Source: Pandoraea sp.
Lineage (GTDB): Bacteria > Pseudomonadota > Gammaproteobacteria > Burkholderiales > Burkholderiaceae
Direction of reading: 5' to 3'
DNA: 64,000 nt
Assembly (NCBI RefSeq): GCF_004297875.1
Contig: NZ_SCSK01000040.1
Span: forward strand, 1 to 64,000
A program made the translations under genes and the position numbers. The notes under the pieces were generated by a model. It was given only the letters and a program-made list of their open reading frames with translations, searched no databases and had not been told where the DNA came from. This document shows, piece by piece, positions 8,378-18,701 of the stretch (positions within the stretch are counted from its first letter, which is position 1; each line of letters opens with the position of its first letter).

Positions 8378-9163
8378 TCAGCGCAGCAGACGCCGACGCA
8401 ACAGGGCCAAAGCGGTGAGCCACCCACCGATCGCATAGATCGCCAGGGCCGCGAAATGCAGCCACGCGTGATCCATCGGCCGGCCGAGCATCGCCGGCCG
8501 TATCAATTCAACCGCGTGCGCCAGCGGCAGCAAGCCGGTGACGTCGCGCACCCCCGGCGGCAGTTGGGAAAGCGGGAAGAATACGCCGCACAGCAGCAGC
8601 ATCGGCGTGATCACCAGGGTCTGATAAAACAGGAAAAAGTCATAGTTGGGCGCCAGCGCGGTGACGATCATCGCCAGGCTGGCGAATGTCAGGCCCGCCA
8701 ATGCGATTACAGGTAGCGCATAGAGCGCGGCAGGCCAGTGCGCATAGCCCAGCGCACTGGCGACCGCGAGTATGGCCAGGCCGCTGAGAATTGCCTTGCT
8801 GGCGGCCCAGACAATTTCGCCCAGCACGACGTCGCCGAGCGTCAGCGGCGCATGCATGATCGCCTCCCAGGTTCGCTGGACGTGCATGCGCGAGAAGCTG
8901 GAATACATCGCCTCGAAACTGGCTGACATCATCACGCTCGAGCCGACCGTACCTGCGGCCAGAAAGGCGATGTAGGACGTGCCGTCGACCTCGCCCACCA
9001 TCAGGCCCAGGCCGAAACCGAGGCCGAACAGATAGATCATGGGGTCGGCAAGATTGCCGAACAGCGATGCGATGGCCAGTTTTTTCCATACCAGGAAGTT
9101 GCGTCGCCACACGGTAAACCAGAGTGTGGCATTCGACGGGAAGAAGGGTTGCGGGTAACGCAT
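8378..9163 (-). CDS. nodJ: ABC-2 type transporter permease, NodJ family
   Basis: Integral inner-membrane subunit of an ABC exporter, 261 residues with six predicted membrane segments. These include [20 protein letters not shown], the central [18 protein letters not shown] region and the C-terminal [19 protein letters not shown]. The family signature near [15 protein letters not shown] fits NodJ/ABC-2 permeases. It follows the NodI ATPase by 40 bases. In rhizobia NodIJ exports lipo-chitin oligosaccharides, but no nodABC genes are in this window, so a different lipid-linked or saccharide substrate is likely. ATG 9163 was chosen over upstream in-frame codons because it begins the usual cytoplasmic N-terminus. 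Confidence 0.88.
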   Translation of the reverse strand: MRYPQPFFPSNATLWFTVWRRNFLVWKKLAIASLFGNLADPMIYLFGLGFGLGLMVGEVDGTSYIAFLAAGTVGSSVMMSASFEAMYSSFSRMHVQRTWEAIMHAPLTLGDVVLGEIVWAASKAILSGLAILAVASALGYAHWPAALYALPVIALAGLTFASLAMIVTALAPNYDFFLFYQTLVITPMLLLCGVFFPLSQLPPGVRDVTGLLPLAHAVELIRPAMLGRPMDHAWLHFAALAIYAIGGWLTALALLRRRLLR

Positions 9164-9203
9164 GAGTGCTGTCTCGTTATGATCGCCCGGCAGGGTCACG
9201 CGC

Positions 9204-10118
9204 TCAATCGCGCATCTCCCGACCGGTGAGTTTGAGGAACACATCTTCCAGGTTGGCCGGTCGATGCAGATACCGTATGCCCACGGTGTTTTTCAAGCTC
9301 AGCAATAACGGCTCCGCATCGCGCACGTAGCAGTACAGCGTCTCGCCGCTTGTCTCGACGCGCTCGGCCAGCGCGGTCAGTGTGTCGCGCAGATTTGCCG
9401 GGATATCGCCGAAGACTTCCACGACGTCGCATCCGATCTCCTGGTCAATCAGTCCGGGCGGCGTGCCCTCGGCGATTTTGCGGCCGTTGTCGATGATGCA
9501 CAGGCGGTGGCAAAGCCGCTCGGCCTCTTCCATGAAATGGGTTGTCAGGAGAATGGTCTTGCCGTCGGCCAACAGCGACTTCAGGCGCTCCCAGATCAGG
9601 TGGCGTGCCTGCGGATCGAGCCCGGTAGTCGGCTCGTCGAGAACCAGTATGTCGGGGTCATTGACCAGCGCGCGGGCCAGCGTGAGCCGGCGCCGCATGC
9701 CGCCCGACAGCTGATTGACGCGCGCGTCAGCCTTCTGCGTGAGGCGCGCGAATTCGAGCAACGCAGGAATGCGCTTGCGCATGTCGGTCGTCGGCACGTC
9801 GAAGTAACGGCCAAATACCTCGAGATTCTCGCGTACCGTGAAGTCTGGATCGAGATTATCGAATTGCGGCACGACGCCGACCCGTCGCCGGGCGATCGGC
9901 GCATGGGCCGGGATGTCCTCGTCGGCAAGCCGGATCGAGCCGCCGTCAGGCGTCGTGAGTCCCAGCAGCAGGCGCAGCGTAGTGGTCTTGCCGGCGCCGT
10001 TGGGTCCCAACAAACCGTAGCATTCGCCGCGCGCGACGGAAAAACTCAGGCCATCGACGACGGGCTTGCCGTCATAAAGCTTGCGGACGTCATGTAATGC
10101 GAGTGCAGTGGCTGGCAT
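9204..10118 (-). CDS. nodI: ABC transporter ATP-binding protein, NodI family
   Basis: The ATPase of the NodIJ exporter, 304 residues. It has the Walker A motif [19 protein letters not shown] near residue 36, the Q-loop in [16 protein letters not shown], the signature [16 protein letters not shown], Walker [16 protein letters not shown] and the switch histidine in [16 protein letters not shown] roughly 80-residue C-terminal extension follows, as in NodI and related DrrA-type ATPases. It precedes nodJ on the same strand. An in-frame extension reaches 10181, but ATG 10118 begins the conserved domain and fits the NodI length. Confidence 0.9.
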   Translation of the reverse strand: MPATALALHDVRKLYDGKPVVDGLSFSVARGECYGLLGPNGAGKTTTLRLLLGLTTPDGGSIRLADEDIPAHAPIARRRVGVVPQFDNLDPDFTVRENLEVFGRYFDVPTTDMRKRIPALLEFARLTQKADARVNQLSGGMRRRLTLARALVNDPDILVLDEPTTGLDPQARHLIWERLKSLLADGKTILLTTHFMEEAERLCHRLCIIDNGRKIAEGTPPGLIDQEIGCDVVEVFGDIPANLRDTLTALAERVETSGETLYCYVRDAEPLLLSLKNTVGIRYLHRPANLEDVFLKLTGREMRD

Positions 10119-10323
10119 GGTAATCGGGCAAAACGGCGAATTACCCCGTCCGGGGCACAGCCCGACAGTGTAGCAAGCCACGCGGCGCGAGGCCGTTGGC
10201 GGGCGCGCAATGTGGTAAGGTGGCGCTCTCGAAAGAGCGGCATTGATCGAAGATGGCTGATTTTTATCCGGAAATATTCATGCAAGGCGCCGCACAAACG
10301 ACGCCGGCAGGTCGGGATTGGCG

Positions 10324-10926
10324 ATGAATTCCGTCCGAGGGGCGAAATCGCCACCGCAACAGGTCAGGATTATCGGCGGGCGGTGGAAGCGCACACTGCT
10401 TCCTGTGGTGAGCGGCGAGGGACTGCGGCCGACGCCTGATCGCGTGCGGGAGACCCTGTTCAACTGGCTTGGGCAGGATTTGAGCGGTCTGCGGTGCCTC
10501 GATCTGTTTGCCGGCAGCGGTGCGCTGGGATTCGAGGCCGCCTCGCGTGGCGCTGCAAGCGTGGTGCTGGTGGAGAAATTGGCGGCTTCGGTGCGGCAAC
10601 TCGAGGCAATTCGCCAGAAGCTGGCCGCCACGCAGGTCGACATCCTGCATGGCGACGCGCGGCGCCTGGTCGGCAAGCTAGGCGCTGGTTCGTTCGACGT
10701 GATTTTTCTCGATCCGCCGTTCGGACAGGACTGGCTGCCGCAGGTACTGCCCGACGCAGTGCGGTTACTGGCGCCGGGCGGCGTTTTGTATGTGGAGGCC
10801 GAGGCGCCGGTGGCGGCCGATTTGCTGGAGGCGACCGGCCTGCGCATTGCGCGTCAGGCGAAAGCGGGCGCGGTGCATTATCATTTGTTGCAATCCGAGT
10901 CGATCGCAAGCGACGACAATGACTGA
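10324..10926 (+). CDS. rsmD: 16S rRNA (guanine(966)-N2)-methyltransferase RsmD
   Basis: A 200-residue SAM-dependent methyltransferase that modifies G966 of 16S rRNA in the 30S subunit. It begins with the RsmD-type IIGGRWKRTLLPV and the conserved LRPTPDRVRETLFNWL. The SAM-binding motif I is CLDLFAGSGALGFEAASRG, and the catalytic motif IV is DVIFLDPPFG. The pairing with coaD 36 bases downstream is the standard rsmD-coaD arrangement. ATG 10324 was preferred over an in-frame TTG at 10318. Confidence 0.93.
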   Translation: MNSVRGAKSPPQQVRIIGGRWKRTLLPVVSGEGLRPTPDRVRETLFNWLGQDLSGLRCLDLFAGSGALGFEAASRGAASVVLVEKLAASVRQLEAIRQKLAATQVDILHGDARRLVGKLGAGSFDVIFLDPPFGQDWLPQVLPDAVRLLAPGGVLYVEAEAPVAADLLEATGLRIARQAKAGAVHYHLLQSESIASDDND

Positions 10927-10962
10927 ATCGAGCAGACCCTGAGCAGGGTGGGAGACGTTGGC

Positions 10963-11448
10963 ATGGTGGTAGCTATTTATCCGGGAACCTTCGATCCGCT
11001 CACGCGCGGACACGAGGATTTGGTGCGCCGTGCGGCGGGCATTTTCGACAAGCTGGTCGTGGGTGTGGCCGACAGCCGTAACAAGAAGCCGTTCTTCACG
11101 CTGGACGAACGGCTGGATATTGCCCGCGAAGTACTGGGCCACTATCCGAATGTCGCGGTCGAGGGGTTTGCCGGGCTGCTCAAGGATTTTGTTCGCAAGC
11201 ACCAGGCCCGCGTCATCGTGCGTGGCCTGCGCGCGGTGTCCGACTTTGAATATGAGTTTCAGATGGCCGGCATGAATCGCTATTTGCTGCCGGACGTGGA
11301 AACGATGTTCATGACGCCTTCGGATCAGTATCAATTCATTTCGGGAACGATCGTGCGCGAGATTGCCCAATTGGGCGGCGATGTCAGCAAATTCGTTTTC
11401 CCGTCGGTAGAAAAATGGCTGGTCGACAAGGTCAGCCAACTGTCTTGA
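10963..11448 (+). CDS. coaD: Pantetheine-phosphate adenylyltransferase CoaD
   Basis: The penultimate enzyme of coenzyme A synthesis: 4'-phosphopantetheine plus ATP gives dephospho-CoA and diphosphate. The 161-residue protein has the nucleotidyltransferase motif [16 protein letters not shown], with the TxGH-type histidine, at residues 6-21. It also has [20 protein letters not shown] and the C-terminal [19 protein letters not shown], all diagnostic of the hexameric bacterial enzyme. The ATG at 10963 is preceded by a GGGAGA ribosome site. It lies downstream of rsmD and upstream of a ferredoxin gene on the same strand. Confidence 0.97.
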   Translation: MVVAIYPGTFDPLTRGHEDLVRRAAGIFDKLVVGVADSRNKKPFFTLDERLDIAREVLGHYPNVAVEGFAGLLKDFVRKHQARVIVRGLRAVSDFEYEFQMAGMNRYLLPDVETMFMTPSDQYQFISGTIVREIAQLGGDVSKFVFPSVEKWLVDKVSQLS

Positions 11449-11778
<330 letters not shown>

Positions 11779-11841
11779 CCGGCACCGCTGTCGGCCCAAT
11801 GGTGCGTTCCCCCTCCACCCGCACGACGATACGCCTGGCGG

Positions 11842-12435
11842 CTAGCGGCTGCCTTGGCTGTGCAATTGCTGCATGGCCTTTTCCATGTCGCCCTTGATCG
11901 TCAGCGCGATGATTTCCTGTGCCCGGTTCATCGCCCGGTCGATCGCTTCCTGCTCTTCTTTGCGAGGCGGTTTCAGGACGAAGTCGACCACCTGCGGGTT
12001 GCCTGCGGGCAGTTGGGTGCGCGGGTGTCCGATACCGATGCGCAAGCGCCAGTATTCGGGCGTCGACAGGTGCGCGCTGATGTCCTTCAGGCCGTTGTGC
12101 CCGCCGCTGCCGCCGCCGCGCTTGAGCTTGATCGTGCCGGGAGGCAAATCCAGCTCATCGTGGACCACCAGGATTTCATCCGGCAGAATCTTGTAAAACC
12201 TGGCCAGGGACACCACGGCCAGGCCTGATCGATTCATGAAGGTCTGCGGCTCGAGCAGCCAGACCTCCGCGCCTGCGAGGCGAGCCCGGACAGCCAGGCC
12301 ATGAAACCGCGCCTCGGCACGAAGTGCGGCGCCTGCGTCCTGCGCCAGCGCGTCGACGAACCAGAAGCCGGCGTTGTGTCGGGTGCTCGCATATTCGGCA
12401 CCGGGATTACCCAGTCCGACAATCAGCTTGATCAT
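11842..12435 (-). CDS. pth: Peptidyl-tRNA hydrolase
   Basis: Releases peptides from peptidyl-tRNA that has dropped off ribosomes. The 197-residue protein has the N-terminal [20 protein letters not shown], with the catalytic histidine in TRHNAG, then [36 protein letters not shown] (only parts of this run are needed: HDELDL and GGHNGL), and RLRIGIGHP. All are signatures of the bacterial Pth family. It follows rplY on the minus strand but is separated from it by a strong terminator. The upstream in-frame extension to 12507 overlaps that terminator, so ATG 12435 is the start. Confidence 0.96.
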   Translation of the reverse strand: MIKLIVGLGNPGAEYASTRHNAGFWFVDALAQDAGAALRAEARFHGLAVRARLAGAEVWLLEPQTFMNRSGLAVVSLARFYKILPDEILVVHDELDLPPGTIKLKRGGGSGGHNGLKDISAHLSTPEYWRLRIGIGHPRTQLPAGNPQVVDFVLKPPRKEEQEAIDRAMNRAQEIIALTIKGDMEKAMQQLHSQGSR

Positions 12436-12507
12436 AGCGTCCGATTCAGCAAGTAGTGTGGCGCCGCCGTTGGGTTGGGACGGCCGGCCACTGTGGTGAC
12501 TCCACAT

Positions 12508-12543
12508 AAAAAAACCCGCCGAACCTGTCTGGGCTCGGCGGGT
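12508..12543 (-). terminator. Rho-independent terminator after rplY
   Basis: On the minus strand a 9-bp GC-rich stem (ACCCGCCGA pairing with TCGGCGGGT) is followed by a run of seven T. It lies 27 bases after the rplY stop and before pth, so pth probably has its own promoter or depends on readthrough. Confidence 0.88.
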
Positions 12544-12570
12544 TGCGAGACATGCGTCGCCGCGTGTAGA

Positions 12571-13194
12571 TCAGGACGCTGCGGGGGTTTCTCCGGCAGC
12601 GGGTGCCGCGGCCGCTTCTTCCGACACTGCGCCGGCAGGCACGCTCACCGTCGCGATCACGGGATTTTCCTGTTCGACGTGCTGCACCAGATCAACGCCT
12701 TGCGGCAGCGGTACATCCTTGGCGTGCAGCGATTGGCCGAGTTCCAGCTTGCTCAGATCGACTTCGAGGAATTCCGGCAGCTTGCCAGGCAGACAGCTGA
12801 TTTCGATTTCGTTCATCACGTGGCTGACGATCCCGCCGCCCAGCTTGACCGCCGGCGATACGTCCGCATTGATGAAGTGCAGCGGGATCTTCATGTGAAT
12901 CTTGTGATTCGGATCGACGCGCAGGAAGTCGACGTGCAGCACCAATTGCTTGAACGGGTGGTATTGGACGTCGCGCAACAGCACCTGCTCGGTGGTTCCG
13001 CCCACTTCCAGGTCGAGAATCGACGAGTGGAAGGCTTCTTTGCGCAGCGCGTGATACAGCGCGTTGTGATCGAGTTCGATCAATTTCGGGTCAGCGTTCG
13101 CACCATACACGATACCGGGGGTTTTGCCGGTATTGCGCAGGCGGCGGCTCGCACCCGTTCCCTGCAGACTACGCTCGAAAGCGACTACTTTCAT
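12571..13194 (-). CDS. rplY: 50S ribosomal protein L25/general stress protein Ctc
   Basis: Ribosomal protein that binds 5S rRNA. At 207 residues it is the long Ctc form: an N-terminal L25 domain (residues 1-95, with [15 protein letters not shown] and [18 protein letters not shown]) and a C-terminal TL5-type beta domain (residues 96-190), then an Ala/Pro/Glu-rich tail. The prs-rplY-pth order is highly conserved in betaproteobacteria. AGGAG lies 7 bases upstream of ATG 13194. A terminator follows the gene. Confidence 0.96.
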   Translation of the reverse strand: MKVVAFERSLQGTGASRRLRNTGKTPGIVYGANADPKLIELDHNALYHALRKEAFHSSILDLEVGGTTEQVLLRDVQYHPFKQLVLHVDFLRVDPNHKIHMKIPLHFINADVSPAVKLGGGIVSHVMNEIEISCLPGKLPEFLEVDLSKLELGQSLHAKDVPLPQGVDLVQHVEQENPVIATVSVPAGAVSEEAAAAPAAGETPAAS

Positions 13195-13268
13195 GATGAC
13201 TCCTAGTGACCGCCCGCGACCAGGCGGTGAAGTGCCGGCAACACCCGAAATCCGGGGATCCGGCGATT

Positions 13269-13294
13269 AAAAGGGCAGGGATATTTCCCTGCCC
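13269..13294 (-). terminator. Rho-independent hairpin between prs and rplY
   Basis: A perfect 9-bp stem (GGGCAGGGA / TCCCTGCCC) with a 4-base loop is followed on the minus strand by TTTT. It is 42 bases past the prs stop. The short T-run suggests partial termination, allowing some prs-rplY cotranscription. Confidence 0.75.
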
Positions 13295-13336
13295 ACTGAT
13301 ATCGGCAGCACGACGCCGCCGAAAAATGCGTATCGA

Positions 13337-14287
13337 TCAGAGATCGGCAAATAGCGACATGACCGAATCGCCGCGGCGAATGCGCGAGAACGTCTCGGCC
13401 AACAGGCCAGCACTGCTCAGTTGGCGGATCTTCTGACCCTGCGAGTCGCCGCGTAGCGGAATCGTGTCGGTGACGACCACTTCGTCCAGATCGGATTCGT
13501 CGATTCGCTTGGCAGCGCCACCCGACAATACCGGATGCGTGCAATAAGCGAACACCCGCTTGGCGCCACGCTCCTTGAGGACCTGCGCGGCCTTGCACAG
13601 CGTTCCGGCTGTGTCCACCATGTCGTCCATGATCACGCAGGTACGGCCCTCGACCTCGCCGATGATGTTCATTACCTCGGCCACATTGGCCTTGGGGCGG
13701 CGCTTGTCGATGATCGCCAGATCGCAATGAAGTTGCTTGGCCATCGCACGGGCGCGCACCACACCGCCGACGTCGGGCGACACGACCAGCAGGTCTTCGT
13801 ATTTCTGCTTGCGCAGGTCGCCCAGCAGCAGCGGCGAAGCGTAGATATTGTCGACGGGGATGTCGAAGAAGCCCTGAATCTGGTCAGCATGCAGATCCAT
13901 CGTGATGATGCGCTCCACGCCCGCGATCTGCAGCATGTTGGCAACCACCTTGGCCGAGATGGCCACCCGCGCCGAACGGGGGCGCCGATCTTGCCGCGCG
14001 TACCCGAAATAGGGAATCGCAGCGGTGATTCGTCCGGCCGAGGCGCGCTTGAGCGCGTCGACCATGATCATCAGTTCCATCAGGTTGTCGTTCGTCGGCG
14101 CGCACGTGGATTGCAGGACGAAGACATCCTTGCCGCGTACGTTTTCCTGAATTTCAACCTGAATTTCGCCATCCGAGAAGCGACTTACCATCGCTTTGCC
14201 GAGCGGAATGCCGAGAATGCGGACGACCTCTTGGGCCAGGGCGGGATTGGCGTTCCCGGTAAATACCATTAAGCCATCGCTACTCAT
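13337..14287 (-). CDS. prs: Ribose-phosphate pyrophosphokinase (PRPP synthetase)
   Basis: Makes phosphoribosyl diphosphate from ribose 5-phosphate and ATP, the precursor of purines, pyrimidines, NAD, histidine and tryptophan. The 316-residue class I enzyme shows [13 protein letters not shown], the flexible-loop and ATP region [36 protein letters not shown], and the PRPP-binding loop [14 protein letters not shown]. The gene lies 48 bases downstream of tRNA-Gln and ispE on the same strand, the widely conserved ispE-tRNA-Gln-prs arrangement, so these are probably one transcript. Confidence 0.97.
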   Translation of the reverse strand: MSSDGLMVFTGNANPALAQEVVRILGIPLGKAMVSRFSDGEIQVEIQENVRGKDVFVLQSTCAPTNDNLMELMIMVDALKRASAGRITAAIPYFGYARQDRRPRSARVAISAKVVANMLQIAGVERIITMDLHADQIQGFFDIPVDNIYASPLLLGDLRKQKYEDLLVVSPDVGGVVRARAMAKQLHCDLAIIDKRRPKANVAEVMNIIGEVEGRTCVIMDDMVDTAGTLCKAAQVLKERGAKRVFAYCTHPVLSGGAAKRIDESDLDEVVVTDTIPLRGDSQGQKIRQLSSAGLLAETFSRIRRGDSVMSLFADL

Positions 14288-14335
14288 CTGGCACCTGCGG
14301 GACTGGGTGTGGGCGAAGCTGAACTAAAGAGAAAC

Positions 14336-14412
14336 TGGCAGGGGAAGAAGGATTCGAACCTTCGAATGCCGGAATCAAAATCCGGTGCCTTAACCAACTT
14401 GGCGACTCCCCT
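14336..14412 (-). tRNA. tRNA-Gln (anticodon TTG)
   Basis: A 77-base cloverleaf reads AGGGGAGTCGCCAAG at the 5' end and ends in CTTCCCCTGCCA, with CCA encoded. The acceptor stem pairs AGGGGAG with TTCCCCT (one G-T pair), the anticodon arm is CCGGA-TTTTGAT-TCCGG with anticodon TTG at 14378-14376, and the T arm is GAAGG-TTCGAAT-CCTTC. The D loop contains the usual GG. It lies between ispE and prs. Confidence 0.97.
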
Positions 14413-14459
14413 ACGCTGACCGATACCTCGCCGCGACAACCGCGACGAAGAAAAACCCT

Positions 14460-15317
14460 TTATGACGCGAAGTCGAACAGCGGATGACGATCGAGACTGG
14501 TGCAAATACGGCCCTGCCAGTGCTCCGGTAACCTGCTGTACGCTTCCTGCGCCTGGACCCGATCGCCAAATGCCGCAAAGACACTGGCGCCGGAACCGGT
14601 CATGCGGGCGGCACCGAACGGCTTGAACCACTCGAGCACCGCAGCGACTTCCGGGTATTTCTCGGTGGCAACCGGCTGCATATCGTTGCGGCCGAAGACA
14701 TCATAATTACCGTGCCCGAGAAAGTCCGTAATTGTGATTGATTTCGTATTACGTGTCAATCGGGGATCGTTGAAAATTTCGACAGTCGGCACTTGCACGG
14801 GCGGCGTCACGACCAGGAAGTACCGTTGCGGCAAATCGACTGCCTGCAGGCGCTCACCCAGTCCCTCGGCAAAGGCATTGCGACCAAACACGAAGAATGG
14901 CACGTCGGCGCCGAGCTGCAGCCCGAGTCGGGCCAGTTCGGCGCGCGGCAGATCGAGTTGCCAGAGCCGGTTGAGCGCCAACAGCGTGGTGGCGGCGTCG
15001 GAGCTGCCGCCACCGAGGCCGGCACCTTGCGGCAAGCGCTTCTCGATGGCGATATCGACGCCGAACCCCGTTCTGGTGTGAGTTTGCAGCAAGCGCGCCG
15101 CGCGCACCGTGAGGTCGCTCTCCGGCGGCACGCCGGGCAGGGGTGTTTCGTGCACGATCCGGCCGTCGGCGCGTCGCCGGAAATGTAGCGTATCGGCCCA
15201 GTCGATCAGTTGAAAAACTGTCTGCAACTCATGGTAACCGTCGGCACGCCGGCCGGTGATGTGCAAAAAGAGATTGAGCTTGGCCGGGGCAGGGCAATCG
15301 CGCAGCGTGTCGGACAT
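14460..15317 (-). CDS. ispE: 4-(cytidine 5'-diphospho)-2-C-methyl-D-erythritol kinase
   Basis: ATP-dependent kinase of the MEP pathway of isoprenoid synthesis. The 285-residue GHMP-kinase-fold protein has the N-terminal [20 protein letters not shown] with the conserved lysine, the GHMP ATP loop [20 protein letters not shown], and the C-terminal GHMP motif [12 protein letters not shown]. It lies downstream of lolB with a 19-base gap and upstream of tRNA-Gln, as in other betaproteobacteria and in E. coli. Confidence 0.97.
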   Translation of the reverse strand: MSDTLRDCPAPAKLNLFLHITGRRADGYHELQTVFQLIDWADTLHFRRRADGRIVHETPLPGVPPESDLTVRAARLLQTHTRTGFGVDIAIEKRLPQGAGLGGGSSDAATTLLALNRLWQLDLPRAELARLGLQLGADVPFFVFGRNAFAEGLGERLQAVDLPQRYFLVVTPPVQVPTVEIFNDPRLTRNTKSITITDFLGHGNYDVFGRNDMQPVATEKYPEVAAVLEWFKPFGAARMTGSGASVFAAFGDRVQAQEAYSRLPEHWQGRICTSLDRHPLFDFAS

Positions 15318-15336
15318 GACCGGTTTGTTTATCGGA

Positions 15337-15954
15337 TTAATTGTCGAGCACCAGCTTCACCTGGAGCGGCTCGCCGTTCAGCTCGCGCGAGAGGTTGATT
15401 CGCTTGATACGCGCCGGCTGGGTGCCCGTATAGCTGAGATAGTCGATCGTCCACCCGTCCTGTTGCAACTGCGTGATGCGCCCGGTTTGCGGGTCGCGCG
15501 TGAGCGAGCTGCGTGAATCCGGTGCGGCCTCGAGTTGCAGCCAGTAGCGCAAGCCCGCCACCGGCAGGGCGAATCCGAGCGCATCGTGCATGACCTGCTC
15601 CAGCCTGGGGCCGGTCAGCGGGGCGCGGTCGGGCAGTTCGAGCTTTGCGGCGCCTGGCGTGCTGTAGACGATGGCCTGGGTCTGGCCGAGTGGATTGAGC
15701 AATTGCAACGTGACGGCATCACCTTGTTGCCGCCACGTGAAATTGCCATACGCGTTCTTGATTTCGCCGTTTTGTTCGTAGCGCACGGCGAACCGCCCGT
15801 CGTAATCCTGAACGGCACTGCTGGCGGCGATGTTTGCCGCCGGTGGCGGCTGCAAACTGGCGCAACCGGGCAGAACGCAGGCTATCGTCAGCAATCCACT
15901 CAACAGAAAGGGGGGCAGCCAGGGCGTGGGTCTTGCCATCAAGCTCATGCTCAC
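15337..15954 (-). CDS. lolB: Outer-membrane lipoprotein LolB
   Basis: Receives lipoproteins from periplasmic LolA and inserts them into the outer membrane. The N-terminus is a lipoprotein signal with a basic start, a hydrophobic core ([13 protein letters not shown]) and the lipobox LPGC, the lipidated residue being Cys31 in the long form. The mature part has the lipocalin-like half barrel with [23 protein letters not shown] and a conserved C-terminal [12 protein letters not shown]. The GTG start at 15954 overlaps the TGA stop of the upstream TPR gene (GTGA), which suggests translational coupling; in-frame ATG codons at 15948 and 15936 are alternatives. Confidence 0.93.
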   Translation of the reverse strand: MSMSLMARPTPWLPPFLLSGLLTIACVLPGCASLQPPPAANIAASSAVQDYDGRFAVRYEQNGEIKNAYGNFTWRQQGDAVTLQLLNPLGQTQAIVYSTPGAAKLELPDRAPLTGPRLEQVMHDALGFALPVAGLRYWLQLEAAPDSRSSLTRDPQTGRITQLQQDGWTIDYLSYTGTQPARIKRINLSRELNGEPLQVKLVLDN

Positions 15955-17762
15955 GGATTGAAATGGAAACGCTTGAGCGTCGCCTTGAGTGTGTCGTCAT
16001 TGGGGTCGACCTTGTAGGCCTCGCGCCAGTATTTGCGCGCTTCATCCCGCTGGCCGGTTTCCCACAGCGCTTCGCCCAGATGCGCGCCGATTTCGGCTTG
16101 CGCCTGCATCGTGAATGCCTGCTTGAGCAGGGCAACCGCCTCGTCCTTGTTACCCATCCGGAATTTGACCCAGCCCAGGCTATCCATGATGTACGGATCG
16201 TTGGGTGCCAGGGCCGATGCCTTTTGCAGCAGCTTCAATGCCTCTGGCAAGCGGGTGTTGCGTTCGGTGAGCGAATACCCGAGCGCGTTATAGGCCTGCG
16301 CATTGTTGGGTTGAATCGCGATCAGGCGGCGCATGGCCTTTTCCATGACGTCGTAATGCTTATTGAGTTCTGCTGCCATGCCGTACTGGTATAGCAGGTC
16401 GCCGTCGCTGGGATACTGTTTGGAGAGCTTGGCGAGCATGTCTTCAGCCGCACCATAGCGTTTGGCCTTGACCAGAATGTCCGCCGCGCCGCGCTTGAGC
16501 GTCAATTGATCCAGCGGATCATTCGTTTGTACCGAGCGCAGCAGGGCGAGCGCGGCCCCGACCTTGTTTTGATCGCTCAGGAGCTGGGCGCGCCCGATCT
16601 GGGCGGGGATATATGCAGCACTGCCGACGGAGATACGGGTGAGCCATTGGTCGGCCGCCTGATAGTCCTTGCGGTCTTCCGCGATTTGCGCGAGATAAAT
16701 ATAAGCCTGAGCCGGATCGGTATTTTGCTGAACCGCCTCATCGGCATACTTGCGCAGGTATTGCTCGGCTTGCGCATTGTGCTGGCTGTGCAGATTGAGC
16801 AGCGCCAGCGCCATCAATGTCGAGAGGTCGTGCGGGTAGCGCTTTTCGAGCAACTCGAACTGCTGTTGCGCGGCGTCGAGCTGATTGTCCGCCAGCAACA
16901 AGCGGGCATAGGCAAAGCGCACTTCCTTCGCGTCGGGGTTGCGGGCCAAAAAAGCCTGCAATTGAGCAAGCGCGACAGGCCGCTCGGGAGCGCCGACCTC
17001 CGACAACTGAAGCGCGGCAGCCTGGTAATCGGGCCTGATTTTGAGCGCGGTATCGAGCGACGTCATGGCAGCGGCCGATTGGCCTGCGGCCAGTTGCGCA
17101 CGAGCCATCGCCAGTTGCGCCTCGGGGCGCTGCATGTCGTTGACGAGCAATCGCGTCAGCGCCGTCAACGCATCGTTCTGGTTCGGTGCGCGGGAGAGCA
17201 GCTGCTGTAGCTCCAGGATCGCTTCGCCGCGTCGCGCCTCGGGCACGGCCGCGAGTTCTTCGGCAAGCAGCGGCTCGGCTTCCTTCAGGTGCCCTGTGCC
17301 GACCTCGAGGCTGGCAAGCAACTGGCTGGCGGGGCGGTACTGCGGATCCAGGCGGTGCCACTGGCGGGCGGCGACCAGCGCGTCGCCCAGTTGACGGGCG
17401 CCGAGAGCAATTTCCACCGAGCGGCGGGCCATGCGCGGATCGCGCGTTTCCTTGGCCAACGCCAGGTAAGTATTGTATGCAGGCGCCAGCAAGCCTCGCT
17501 GCAGGCTGATTTCCGCCGCCAGCACCTGGAACATGATTTCGCTGTTGAGCGCGACGTTGGGCAGGGCTTCCTTCTGTCCGTCCGGATGATTCGCGATGAC
17601 TGACGATGCCGGCATGACCGGTGAAGGGGCATCACCCTGTGCAAAAACCGGATTTATTAGCGTCGAGACGCCGAGCAATGTGCCTGCAATGGCCAATGGG
17701 CGCAAGCAGGCGGCGAGCCGCGGCAAGTGCTGCAGAAAACGGGGGCGAATAATGGTCGGCAT
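15951..17762 (-). CDS. Exported tetratricopeptide-repeat protein
   Basis: A 603-residue protein with an N-terminal signal peptide (basic start to about residue 17, hydrophobic core, likely cleavage after PVFA) and many TPR units. Clear repeats include PAYNTYLALAKETRDPRMARR, a pair near QLDAAQQQFELLEKRYPHD, and well-formed C-terminal repeats with NNAQAYNALGYSLTERN and DPYIMDSLGWVKFRMGN. It probably acts in the periplasm or at the envelope as a protein-interaction scaffold, and the downstream overlap with lolB supports an outer-membrane assembly context. The enzymatic function is unknown and probably absent. It is divergent from mutM. Confidence 0.9.
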   Translation of the reverse strand: MPTIIRPRFLQHLPRLAACLRPLAIAGTLLGVSTLINPVFAQGDAPSPVMPASSVIANHPDGQKEALPNVALNSEIMFQVLAAEISLQRGLLAPAYNTYLALAKETRDPRMARRSVEIALGARQLGDALVAARQWHRLDPQYRPASQLLASLEVGTGHLKEAEPLLAEELAAVPEARRGEAILELQQLLSRAPNQNDALTALTRLLVNDMQRPEAQLAMARAQLAAGQSAAAMTSLDTALKIRPDYQAAALQLSEVGAPERPVALAQLQAFLARNPDAKEVRFAYARLLLADNQLDAAQQQFELLEKRYPHDLSTLMALALLNLHSQHNAQAEQYLRKYADEAVQQNTDPAQAYIYLAQIAEDRKDYQAADQWLTRISVGSAAYIPAQIGRAQLLSDQNKVGAALALLRSVQTNDPLDQLTLKRGAADILVKAKRYGAAEDMLAKLSKQYPSDGDLLYQYGMAAELNKHYDVMEKAMRRLIAIQPNNAQAYNALGYSLTERNTRLPEALKLLQKASALAPNDPYIMDSLGWVKFRMGNKDEAVALLKQAFTMQAQAEIGAHLGEALWETGQRDEARKYWREAYKVDPNDDTLKATLKRFHFNP

Positions 17763-17841
17763 AGTGGTCCGATGCGTGTTTCAATGGATTGTAGCGCGCT
17801 CGCTACAATAGAGTCTAAATCCTCACGAAACGTTCGACAGT

Positions 17842-18672
17842 ATGCCTGAGTTGCCGGAAGTCGAAGTAACCCGCCGGGGCATTTCCCCCCATGTTGCAGG
17901 CCAGCGCATCACTCGTGCCGACGTACGGGTGCCCGCCCTGCGTTGGCCCGTGCCGCCGGGCCTGGACGATCTGTTGCGCGGCCAGACACTGCGCCGCGTA
18001 GAGCGGCGAGGCAAGTATCTGCTGCTGGCATGCGATCAGGGTTGGCTGCTGGTGCACCTCGGCATGACCGGCACCTTGCGGGTGCTGCCCGACGTTGCGG
18101 CGCTGCCGGCCGCTGGCAAGCACGACCATGTCGACCTCGTGTTCGAGCGCTGCGTATTGCGGTATCGCGACCCGCGCCGCTTCGGCGCGGTGCTTTGGCA
18201 TCCGGCCGCGGCCGGAGACATTCTGCATCATCCGTTGCTGAGCGCTTTGGGCGTCGAGCCTTTTTCCGATGCTTTCAGCGGTGCGCTGCTGCACGCCCGC
18301 ACGCGCGGGCGCAGCGTGGCCATCAAGCAGGCGTTGCTGGCTGGCGATATCGTGGTCGGCGTGGGCAATATCTATGCGTCGGAGAGCCTGTTCCGGGCTG
18401 GCATCCATCCGCGCGCGGCCGCCGGGCGCATATCCCGGGCCCGCTACGACAGGTTGGCTCGGGCGATTCGCGAAATTCTCGCTGCCGCCATCGACAAGGG
18501 CGGCAGCACCTTGCGAGACTTCGTTGGCAGCGACGGCCAAAGCGGCTACTTCCAGCTCGATTATTTCGTGTATGACCGCACCGGAAATCCATGTCGTATC
18601 TGTCAGACGCCGATTCGCCAGATCGTGCAGGGTCAGCGCTCGACCTTCTATTGCCCGCACTGCCAGCGCTGA
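17842..18672 (+). CDS. mutM: Formamidopyrimidine-DNA glycosylase MutM
   Basis: Base-excision repair enzyme that removes 8-oxoguanine and formamidopyrimidines and cleaves the abasic site. The 276-residue protein begins [14 protein letters not shown], giving the catalytic Pro2 (N-terminal amine after Met removal) and Glu3. A conserved lysine region lies in RRGKYLLL. It contains the helix-two-turn-helix with [20 protein letters not shown] and ends with the zinc finger [10 protein letters not shown]...CPHC. It is followed 29 bases later by mutY; both belong to the GO system against oxidised guanine. Confidence 0.97.
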   Translation: MPELPEVEVTRRGISPHVAGQRITRADVRVPALRWPVPPGLDDLLRGQTLRRVERRGKYLLLACDQGWLLVHLGMTGTLRVLPDVAALPAAGKHDHVDLVFERCVLRYRDPRRFGAVLWHPAAAGDILHHPLLSALGVEPFSDAFSGALLHARTRGRSVAIKQALLAGDIVVGVGNIYASESLFRAGIHPRAAAGRISRARYDRLARAIREILAAAIDKGGSTLRDFVGSDGQSGYFQLDYFVYDRTGNPCRICQTPIRQIVQGQRSTFYCPHCQR

Positions 18673-18701
18673 ACCACCGTTCGTACAAACACCTTTCGCC
18701 A

